In this document: positions 9,394 to 16,775 of the stretch, piece after piece
Numbering within the stretch: position 1 is the first letter of the stretch
Layout: every line of letters begins with the position of its first letter
Origin: Cyanophora paradoxa
Taxonomy: Eukaryota > Glaucocystophyceae > Cyanophorales > Cyanophoraceae
Assembly (NCBI GenBank): GCA_004431415.1
Contig: QPMI01000426.1
Span: 1-25,491 of the forward strand
Reading direction: 5' to 3'
DNA: 25,491 nt
Notes under the pieces: model-generated
Database searches by the model: none
The model's input: only the letters and a program-made list of their open reading frames with translations
What the model was told of the DNA's origin: nothing
Position numbers and translations under genes: made by a program

Positions 9394-9807
9394 ATGAATT
9401 TCATCACACAATGCATCGAAATGTTTCATTTGCATTTTACAAGCACGTGCCACAACTCTTGCTGCGACACAACCGTAGAGGTTGATATTACAGATGAAGA
9501 CCATGGAGGTAGGCGCCTTTCTGTATATTCTAACCACAGCGACAATCACAACCACACACGATCTCGATCGCCCTCGCCTGTGCGCACGGCTATGAGTTCC
9601 AATATCGAGACCTCTCAGATAGAGGATGTGCATGTAGAGCATATTAGAAGGCGATCATGTCCTGAATTTGTGGAAGGGCATTTGCGCGCTGATTCACCTT
9701 ATCCGATGTATAGATTGGATCAAATGGCATTAGGCGACGATGACAGCTTAACAAACCCTTATGTATATCCTCAGCAACAAGAAAGAACCGTCTGGAACGG
9801 TTATTGA
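9394..9807 (+). CDS. Unknown 137-residue protein with RS-rich segment
   Basis: I do not recognise this protein. The N-terminus has Cys and His (MFHLHF, then CHNSCCDTT). An acidic stretch VDITDEDHGG follows, then a His/Asn/Ser region ending HTRSRSPSPVRT, like an SR-rich phosphorylation or nuclear-localisation tract. The C-terminal half is polar, with YPMYRLDQMALGDDD and a Tyr/Gln-rich end. It has an upstream TATTTTCTCCG motif like its two downstream neighbours, which supports it being a real gene despite the biased composition. Function unknown. Confidence 0.55.
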   Translation: MNFITQCIEMFHLHFTSTCHNSCCDTTVEVDITDEDHGGRRLSVYSNHSDNHNHTRSRSPSPVRTAMSSNIETSQIEDVHVEHIRRRSCPEFVEGHLRADSPYPMYRLDQMALGDDDSLTNPYVYPQQQERTVWNGY

Positions 9808-9908
9808 GCGGTGAATTTCGGTGGCGCTTGTATCGATCCGAGGGCAAAAATTGAAGGTTTCGGTAAAAGTATATAAGGGCAAGGGAATAATACAGAGTGA
9901 CAAAAAAC

Positions 9909-9924
9909 TATTTTCTCCGGTTAT
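9909..9924 (+). promoter_or_regulatory. TATTTTCTCCGGTTAT motif, copy 2
   Basis: Lies 5 bp before the ATG at 9930. All 16 bases are identical to copy 3 at 10478-10493, and the first 11 are shared with copy 1. Confidence 0.6.
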
Positions 9925-9929
9925 AGTAA

Positions 9930-10343
9930 ATGGCGAAACCCAAGATCTCGAACCAAGAGGCAATGGCGGCACAGCAGGAAAAGCGCAGACCCGGGAGACC
10001 GAAAAAGGTGATCACAGAAGAGGAGAAAGCCGAGAGATTACGACTAAAACGCGAGAAAGATGCAGAGCGGCAGCGAAACAAGCATCAGAGACAAAAGCAA
10101 GAGCGATTAGCCGCAGGGGAAGCGACCGTATTTACCCCGGAGCAGCTACAAAAGATCGCAATTCGTAAACAGCAGCGATACCAAGACGATGAAGAGTATC
10201 GGGAGAAAATCAGGGAAAAGGCACGGGAATACCAACGCAGAAAAAGAGCGGAACGAAAGCTGAATCCGCCGGTGAAGCCCCAGCCGCAAAAGCCCGCTGG
10301 GAGACCCCGAAAGCATGTCGTCGAGAACGCGAAAAATTCGTAG
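9930..10343 (+). CDS. AT-hook, highly charged DNA-binding protein
   Basis: A 137-residue basic protein. Two AT-hook cores are visible: RRPGRPKK (about residues 19-26) and PAGRPRK near the C-terminus. Between them lies a long Lys/Arg/Glu/Gln-rich segment (about 30-110), probably helical, with no hydrophobic core. AT-hooks bind the minor groove of A/T-rich DNA, so a role in genome condensation or gene regulation is likely, but no catalytic domain is present. It starts just after a TATTTTCTCCGGTTAT motif. The frame is intact. Confidence 0.7.
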   Translation: MAKPKISNQEAMAAQQEKRRPGRPKKVITEEEKAERLRLKREKDAERQRNKHQRQKQERLAAGEATVFTPEQLQKIAIRKQQRYQDDEEYREKIREKAREYQRRKRAERKLNPPVKPQPQKPAGRPRKHVVENAKNS

Positions 10344-10477
10344 CGGAAAGTATCCGTACGACGCAAAAAATGATTAATTTTTTACCTCCCTTTTTATTCC
10401 CCGTATCCGTCGAAAAAGCATTTAAGGAATTAACAACAAGGGTATGAAAAGGAGGATTTGGTAGATTGCGCCGAAAT

Positions 10478-10493
10478 TATTTTCTCCGGTTAT
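10478..10493 (+). promoter_or_regulatory. TATTTTCTCCGGTTAT motif, copy 3
   Basis: Exact 16-base match to 9909-9924, 19 bp before the ATG at 10513. A GCATTTAAGG motif lies further upstream at 10419-10428. Confidence 0.6.
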
Positions 10494-10512
10494 TTTAAAA
10501 GAACTAATAGAG

Positions 10513-10692
10513 ATGCCGCGCGCAGCCAACAGAATCGCTAACAATGTTCGGGAGGAGATTATCGGATACATTATGCAGGGATTGAGTCAGGATTTGCTAA
10601 CCGAAGAACAGGCGCATTGGGCGATGAACAGCACGATGAACAGGAAGCCCAAGCTCCAAACGCTGATCGACATTCGGGATACTCACACATAG
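10513..10692 (+). CDS. Small 59-residue protein
   Basis: Starts MPRAANRIANNVREEIIGYI and ends IDIRDTHT. It is probably helical and slightly basic, with no family recognised. The exact copy of the 16-base upstream motif and the open frame support expression. Its last codons and stop lie inside the left arm of the inverted repeat at 10681-10970, so its 3' end may have been formed or altered by that element. Confidence 0.5.
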   Translation: MPRAANRIANNVREEIIGYIMQGLSQDLLTEEQAHWAMNSTMNRKPKLQTLIDIRDTHT

Positions 10693-10970
10693 TAAAATGC
10701 GGAGTTTTAACCCTCGGCTTATCTTAATTGATTTTGTTGATATATCTCGTATATTCTATTTCAATCAATCGATAATCTGTGTGTATCTTATCGAATATTC
10801 AATTATTTCGATTATTTTGTATTCTTTTCGATATTTTATCGTAAATTTCTCTTATTTCCGATTAGTCTTACTTAGTCTATCGATAATCTGTATATATTTC
10901 CGAATAATATAACTGAATCTCAATTATATCTTGCCTCTGGTTAAAACTCCGCATTTTACTATGTGTGAAT
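10681..10970. repeat. 290-bp inverted-repeat element (possible MITE or viral terminus)
   Basis: Arms at 10681-10712 and 10939-10970 are 32 bp each with one mismatch. They enclose 226 bp of A/T-rich DNA that contains ATCGATAATCTGT twice (about 10769 and 10879) and many TCGA/TCGT words. No transposase or credible gene is inside; a 71-residue frame within it is low-complexity Ile/Tyr/Phe. It lies where the G+C-richer left block gives way to A/T-rich DNA. I saw no obvious target-site duplication next to the arms. Confidence 0.75.
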
Positions 10971-11219
10971 GGTCATTTGTTTAATTGATTTAATCGATAT
11001 TATATTCATGTACTTTCTCGATTAAATTTAATTAAATTTAATTCATTTAATCGGAAACATATCGCTAAACTCGATTAAGATCCATAAAAGATTCATTTGT
11101 TAAATAAAACAAATAGATCTCTTATTGAATCCAATCGATATAATACATAAAATTTATATGTTTTTATCATGTTTTTATGAGTCTAAGGGGGGTCCCTTAG
11201 GAATTTGATGAATAATTGG

Positions 11220-11332
11220 GTGTCACAGGTGTCACAGGTCCATCCAAACTTTTGAAAATTCACTCTTTATAGGAGAAACTTTGGGATAGACCTGTGACAC
11301 CTGTGACACATACCATATTCAGTAAGGACCTC
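11220..11332. repeat. 113-bp direct repeat with inverted arms, copy 1
   Basis: The outer arms 11220-11240 and 11289-11309 are perfect 21-bp reverse complements, each built from the 9-mer GTGTCACAG twice plus GTC. Inside them a weaker inverted pair (ATCCAAACTTTT and AAACTTTGGGAT) extends the possible hairpin. The copy ends TCAGTAAGGACCTC. Confidence 0.85.
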
Positions 11333-11403
11333 TTTTATAATGAAAAACGCAGTAATTATCTTATCTATGTATTTCTAATTAAATGAATAAATGATTTAAT
11401 CGA

Positions 11404-11517
11404 GTGTCACAGGTGTCACAGGTCCATCCCAAACTTTTGGAAATTTACTCTTTATAGGAGAAACTTTGGGATAGACCTGTGACACCTGTGACACAAACCA
11501 TATTCAGTAAGGACCTC
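11404..11517. repeat. 114-bp direct repeat with inverted arms, copy 2
   Basis: Nearly identical to 11220-11332, with a start-to-start distance of 184 bp. Arms at 11404-11424 and 11474-11494 are again perfect 21-bp reverse complements. Differences from copy 1 are confined to the loop and the bases just after the second arm. Confidence 0.85.
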
Positions 11518-11891
11518 ATATATTGTTAAAATCTCAGTGTTAGTTGGTGTAGTTGATTCAAAAAATGCATTTATACTCTGATTCATTGTTATTTCCTGTG
11601 AAATTTGAGTCAACTCAACCCACTTAGTCAACCCTCCCATTGAATTCGTAACAAAATCCATATACTTTTACTACTTTTACGATTAATATGAGTCAACCTT
11701 GAGTCCACTTAAATTATAATTGGGGAATGAAGGGGAGATGCTGAGTTTTATTGTAAGGAAATCGATAGTATTCGAAATTGTAACATATTCTATTGTAGGA
11801 AAGGGATATATTATATCCTTTTGTTATAATAGCTGATCAATGTTATTGTAATAAAAAAGGTAATCACCCTGATCATCATTATAGAAACCCA

Positions 11892-12589
11892 TCAAAACGG
11901 AAATCTATCATGTTTATGCCTCTCAGTCTTCTCAAATGTTAAGAAATTCATTGTTTTATCGATCTTATCTGCTACTGCTTGTGTTTTATGCTGAGCGTCT
12001 TTACCACAACTGAATATATCAATTGCTAACATGCCTTCATTGGAATAACAATGAGCTGTACAATGGCTTTCATCTAATAGCAGAACCAATGCAAAACCAG
12101 GAGGTGATACTTTGCCATCAAATATCTCACAATGTTTGTGAACAATCCTAATGCCTTGCCTTAATACTGCTTGTTCAAGGGTTCTCATAATCCAATTACC
12201 AAGGAAGCTTACATGCTCATGTCCTGTTGCAATAGCTGTTTTAGCCTTGTAATCAAGCATAACATGAAAGCCCTGTATTGAGTCTCCATTAAGAATACCT
12301 TAGAAAAATTATTAAACCTAATCGAACCTAATGCAAACATCTCTATATTCCACTGTGATTGATGAAGTAGCCCTTTTCCTATAAGCTTGAGAATGCTTTT
12401 TGTTGCATTCCCTGCAACCTGATCCTTCACATGATTAAAGGGATAGGTAAGGATCACCTTATTACACTGCAAACATCTAACAGATACTTTCTCTTGAGCT
12501 TTGATGTAATGTGTCTCACTGTAATCGAATTTATCTTTACCATGAACTGTCATAGCAGCATCAATAAACTTTTTTGTTTTACTATCCAT
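11892..12589 (-). CDS. Zinc-ribbon module plus S-adenosylmethionine decarboxylase-like domain (frameshifted)
   Basis: The C-terminal part (about 11892-12300) resembles bacterial-type AdoMet decarboxylase (SpeH), which makes decarboxylated AdoMet for polyamine synthesis. It reads GFHVMLDY at the start, then LLLDESHCTAHCY and LAIDIFSCG. The Glu-Ser processing site, which yields the pyruvoyl cofactor, the downstream His, and the Cys of the CG motif are all present. The N-terminal part (MDSKTKKFIDA, HGKDKFDYSETHY, VRCLQCNK, then GCRECNKK in another frame) is the same DUF723-like zinc ribbon as in the nuclease gene. About three frameshifts (12430-12300) separate the parts, so either one fusion protein or two adjacent genes is possible; no clear second start favours fusion. 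It lies at the far end of the fibre array, 22 bp from the next gene. Confidence 0.7.
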
Positions 12590-12611
12590 ACTCTATATAT
12601 AACCAATATTC

Positions 12612-13441
12612 TTATGGAGCAGTATCCTGCCCAAAAATGGGGAAATATCGATTAGTGCCATAGTACTCAGCATAGGTATTCTGCTTTGCAATAAAATCAG
12701 TTCTCTCAGCATATAATACACACTTGTAGATACCAAACTTGGTGGCTCTAACCAGGAACTGATAATCTTCCAAACCAAAATTGACTCCATGATAAGCAAT
12801 TCCGAAATTATCATATGGGGTGATCACAACTGCAAAATTAGGAGTTCCACCCTCCACTTGACATACAGCATATACATCTGGTGGAATATCCACAACAACC
12901 TTGTAGTGGTCACCAATCTCAACAAGAGAGTCTACAACTGCTGTCTGTTCATTTACCACAATGGGGAATATTTTGATTATATAGGGGCATTCATGCTGGG
13001 GACATAGGTTCGAATTCTGGTGTTAGGATCAATGGGATTGGTTGATCATTCACAAATAAAGGCGCTCCAACAGCCCCACCAACCCGAAGACCATCACCAA
13101 TATAAGCTCCCCCGATTGCAGTTAATAGCTCCCGACCTAGATTCAAAAGAATAAGTAGACAGAGGATCTCCATAGCTATCTGGGTCTCCATAATGAGCAG
13201 AAAAGTTCGCATTTGTCACAAGGAGTTTCGTTGTCTTAACTATACCATTATTTTTATCACATCTGAGTTCCTGCAATCTCAGTTTATGGGTGGAACCAAA
13301 GGTGTTCATTGTAGGTTGGACCTCTGTTGATTGGAGACCCTCTACATCATCAAAGGTAGCATGCTGTAAAACATGGTTTGCTGGGGCAGCTAATGATAGT
13401 TGAGGTGTAATAATTCGTTCAAGTGGGGGTTGCTCAGCCAT
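12612..13441 (-). CDS. Fibre paralogue 6, YDxFG-type head (frameshifted)
   Basis: About 276 residues, starting MAEQPPLERIITPQL. The N-terminal part carries the shared anchor motif LRLQELRCDKNNGIVKTTKL and then LVTNANF; after one shift, GGAYIGDGLRVGG follows, also found in its paralogues. The C-terminal head contains ITPYDNFGIAYHGVNF and a later YAERTDFIAKQ. These match the neighbouring gene's head (GYDHFGTGF, GIRTDIAA), so the two heads are homologous but not C1q-like. Frames change near 13130 and 12990. A virion surface fibre is inferred from the shared modules. Residue identity with its neighbour is highest in the anchor. Confidence 0.65.
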
Positions 13442-13464
13442 TTTACATTAAAGGGATATATCTT

Positions 13465-14309
13465 TTATGGGGTTGGGTCATCAATTACATCTGGCTCTTG
13501 GTAAAACCCTGTTTGAGAAAGAGTATCAGGAGTAACACCTCTTAGAGCTGAGACAGCAGCTATATCTGTTCTGATACCCATAACTGTAATTGTATATTTT
13601 CCAATATCTGTAACAAACAGATCATAGGTGAAATTGTTATTATAAACACAGAACCCTGTGCCAAAATGATCATATCCTTGAACACTGAAATTGTATCTGT
13701 GACCTGGCTGGTTATTGTTGGCTCTACATAAAGAAAGCATTGCAGAAGGAATGACCAGCCCTCTCATTACTCTTTTGGTTCCTTCAATCAATTCAGAGTT
13801 TTCAAGTGTGACAGTATAACCTTGGTAAAATTGAATAATTGGCTGTTGTGCAACTGGTATATATAATCGAATTCGTTGTGGGTTCTCTACATTTTGTTCA
13901 AGAGTATCTGGACATCATTATACGAAATTGAGGATGAAAGCTGACCTGAAACTCTGCAGCCACCACCAATAAAAGCTCCTCCTGATCTCACAGTTACAGC
14001 AGCAGTGTTTTTATCATAATCAAGGGCTTTCAGATCAACACTGTAAGCATCAGGACCTCCATTAGTAGGCCGGAAAAAGTTAGCATTTGTGACAAGAAGT
14101 CGAGTTGTTTTCACCACACCTGAGTTCTTATCAGCTCTCAGCTCTTTAACTCGAATAATCGAATTTTTATCAAAGGAGTTGCCATTGGAATTGGGTCTCT
14201 CTGTGGATTCCAATCCACGAACCTCATCATTTACTTCATGCTGGCGAAAATGCATTGCAGGGGATCCAAGGGAATATATAGGCAGTTGAACTCGATTATA
14301 TTCACCCAT
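13465..14309 (-). CDS. Fibre paralogue 5, YDxFG-type head (frameshifted)
   Basis: About 281 residues. The start at 14309 (MGEYNRVQLPIYS) is preferred over the upstream in-frame Met at 14348 because it matches the length of paralogue starts. It has the anchor motif IIRVKELRADKNSGVVKTTR followed by LLVTNANF, then RSGGAFIGGGCRVSG. One shift near 13890 leads to the head, with YNFSVQGYDHFGTGF and YTITVMGIRTDIAA, homologous to that of the gene at 12612-13441. The head has no recognised domain name. It follows the next upstream gene closely on the same strand. Confidence 0.65.
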
Positions 14310-14350
14310 TGCTTCTTTTACTAAGAAGGAAAGAAAAATAATGTACAATA

Positions 14351-14610
14351 CTATTCTGTGACATTGTTATACTCAATTGCTTTCTTCACAGTTCCCCTTT
14401 GGAATGCCTGTAATACAATCGCTTCCTTTGAGGTTGGTATTTGAACTCCACCTGAGATGCAAGAATGGATTTCTTTCTGAACAATCTCATCAATTGCAAT
14501 TCTTGCTCTGTTATGGGCAGCATTATCGATCCAATCCTGAACAGAAGCAGCACAAAATTCCATTCCCAACTTCTCAATATCAGATAGAACCACTTGTAAA
14601 TATTCGACAT
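14351..14610 (-). CDS. Small unknown protein inside the fibre array
   Basis: About 86 residues, apparently starting MSNIYK at 14610, with a one-base shift and then VVLSDIEKLGMEFCAASVQD and onward in the frame that ends at 14351. It is mostly helical and mildly acidic (ARIAIDEIVQKEIHSCI, then SKEAIVLQAFQRG). It lacks the fibre anchor motif. I do not recognise it. Its position between fibre genes suggests an assembly helper or a separate small virion protein, but nothing shows this directly. Confidence 0.5.
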
Positions 14611-14632
14611 TTCCTAAACTACCATAAGAAAA

Positions 14633-15651
14633 TTAAACGATGCTTATTAATTCACCTGAGAAGGCTGTTTGACTTGCATATGAACCGACTGAATTTGTAA
14701 CAAGTGTAACAAATTCGTTTTGGGCAAGATTGAGAATGCAAGAGAAACACAGCGCTTTATTTGTTGTTGACAGATTGTGAACTTGGGAAATGCTCAATCC
14801 CCCTGGATCTGCATTGTTTACCCTGAGAAACAATTCAATAGCAGAAGTTGTGGTTGAAGAAGTGAATACTGAAAAACGATAGTGTCCTGCAACAGGTGCT
14901 GTGAACCTTCCAGTTGATGTGCTGAATGAATTGGTATTGTTTACTCGAACTGTTGCCCAGTTTATTAGATCAGCAGAAGTTGTAGCAGTGTGATTGTAGC
15001 CAAGTTGAACTGAAAATCGTGGATGTGATGTTTTGAGATAACACCCTGTATTAACTGTCAAACTATTCGCTTCCAGAGTAGCGACAGTGTTACTATTTCG
15101 TTTGAGAAGAAGGTCTACATTGGCTCCTGTATCGATTTCTGGTGTGACAACCTTGTTTGTTGCTGTGATTATGGATTGTGAGGCAATTGGTAGTGAAATA
15201 CCAGCATTTGCTGTTACCAATCCTGTAAAGGTGCTTGTTCCTGTAATACTTACCTGATTTGCTGTGAGAGTTCCATCAACTCTCGCCCCATCTCCAATGT
15301 AAGCTCCTCCACTTCTCACAACAAGAGCAGAGTTATTGATTGTGTTGTTAAATGTTACTATTTTGGGTGTGGTGAACCCTCCTACATCATCATATATTGA
15401 TGAATCGGAAACAATTTGACCTGATTGAACTTGGTTCTTGTTTGAAACTATTAAACCTGTGGTTCTCACCTTGCCCCCATTGCGATCACATCGAATTTCT
15501 TTGCATCTGATCACAGAGTTTTGAGAAAATGAATCGGCTCCTGTTGTTTCAGTGCAAATAAACCCAGGGTTGCATCTGTTACTGTGTGATTGAGTTGATG
15601 TAATTTTGGGGCAGCATAACAGAAAACAGGAACAGCTATTTGTGTAGACAT
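14633..15651 (-). CDS. Fibre paralogue 3 with C1q-like head (one frameshift)
   Basis: About 339 residues, starting MSTQIAVPVFCYAAPK. One shift near 15575 precedes the anchor motif VIRCKEIRCDRNGGKVRTTG and IVSNKNQ. A stalk follows with SGGAYIGDGARVDGTLTANQ and short repeats (TGTSTFTGLVTANAGI). The C-terminal ~140 residues look like a C1q/TNF-type trimeric head: HPRFSVQL, GRFTAPVAGHYRFSVF, a hydrophobic strand pattern, and an ending FSGELISIV. C1q-like heads bind glycans or proteins in trimers. The start codon is 3 bp from the stop of the upstream gene, so the fibre genes are probably one transcription unit. Confidence 0.75.
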
Positions 15652-15654
15652 TCT

Positions 15655-16739
15655 TTATATTATGTAGACAATATTATGAATGGACAAGCATACATCCAAA
15701 GAACCATCTGATATTATAATATATAGAACTCCACCACTGCTATTATATGATATTCTGATGGAATCATTGGCTTGAAGGTCTACAATAATTTCGAACCCAT
15801 TGTTTGCATATGCAGATGCATAATTAGTATGCACTTCAATTCCAGATGAGCTTCCGTTTTTCTGTAAAAATGTAACAATATTAGTTGTTCTTCCAGTCCA
15901 ATAACAGGATCCACTAAATGTGACAAGATAGTTTCCTGTAACAGGGGCAGTAAAAAGCCCTGTCGCAGGATCGAAATGATTTCCTTGGTTCACTATGACT
16001 CCTGTTGTTGGATATATATTTATTGAGGAAAGTGTTGCAGTTATTGACCCATTTGGTTGCTGTTTTGTTGCAAAGAAACGAGGATGGCTACTTAATTTGA
16101 GATATTTGCTTGTCGGAAGTGTGAGATGTTGAACAGTTGTGGTATCTGTCTGAATAGTTTTTTGAAGAGAAAGAATGGTATCCCCATTCCTCTTGTAATT
16201 CATGACTGTGTCACTCATGTTGTCAATCTCAGGTGTATTTATTCTTGTTGTAAGTGTGAGAGTTCCATACTGAATACTCCCTGAAAGCCCACCATTAAAG
16301 GTCATCAATCCTGCAAATGAACTTGTCCCACTCACAGTCAATTGATTTGCTGTCAGAGTTCCTGCTACATTTGCTCCATCACCAATGTAGGCTCCTCCAC
16401 TCTTGACTACAAGAGCGGAATTATTGCTTGTGTTCCCAAAAGTCACTATCTGTGCTGTGGTGACTCCACCCACATTATCATATATTGCTGAATCGGGGAC
16501 TACTTGACCTGCTTGAACCTGATTTTTATTCGAGATTATAATGCTGTGGTTCTAATCTTGCCTCCATTTCGATCACATCGAATTTCTTTGACCCTCAGTA
16601 TACTGTTCTCTGTGAAAGAGGTATTACTTGTAGTTTCAGTGCAAATAAAACCGGGTGTAGAGTCGACTACTTCATGAGAGGTGCTGTGGAGTGATTTGGC
16701 TGCAAGTTCAGAGTTTGGGATTTCTAATAGAGAGGTCAT
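15655..16739 (-). CDS. Fibre paralogue 2 with C1q-like head (one frameshift)
   Basis: About 361 residues, starting MTSLLEIPNSELAAKS. It shares PGFICTETT and the anchor motif ILRVKEIRCDRNGGKIRTTA with the next gene. A shift near 16545 follows, then ISNKNQ, AIYDNVGGVTT, SGGAYIGDGANVAGTLTANQ and a stalk. The head (about 15655-16080) has HPRFFATKQQ, GLFTAPVTGNYLVTFSG and LQANDSIRI, the C1q-like pattern. Stalk and anchor are close to those of paralogue 3, while the heads differ much more. This is the picture expected of receptor-binding proteins under diversifying selection; the rates were not measured. Confidence 0.75.
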
Positions 16740-16775
16740 CTTTGTAATAGTGTGAGAATCTTAATTATGCTGTTG

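Larger units (their letters stand above)
10971..11891. other. Gene-free A/T-rich spacer between the two viral blocks
   Basis: No convincing gene on either strand. It holds two 113/114-bp direct repeats (listed separately), a short palindrome CTAAGGG-GGGT-CCCTTAG at about 11183-11200, and several runs of AATTTAATT-like sequence near 11020-11060. A 69-residue minus-strand frame (11452-11661) reads partly through the repeat and is probably not a gene. Confidence 0.6.

Noticed and set aside
9367-9642. A 91-residue minus-strand frame
   Set aside because: Shadow of the gene at 9394-9807; composition is unlike its neighbours and it has no upstream motif.
9821-10168. A 115-residue plus-strand frame overlapping the AT-hook gene
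   Set aside because: Alternate frame of the Lys/Arg/Glu-rich AT-hook gene, which has the better start, motif and AT-hooks.
10697-10912. A 71-residue frame rich in Ile, Tyr, Phe and Ser between the inverted-repeat arms
   Set aside because: Low-complexity A/T-driven translation inside a repeat element, with no motif and no promoter-like element.
11220-11517. CRISPR array
   Set aside because: Only two long units of about 113 bp with internal palindromes and no short regular spacers.
11452-11661. A 69-residue minus-strand frame in the spacer
   Set aside because: Its C-terminal third is simply translation of the palindromic direct repeat; no support for coding.
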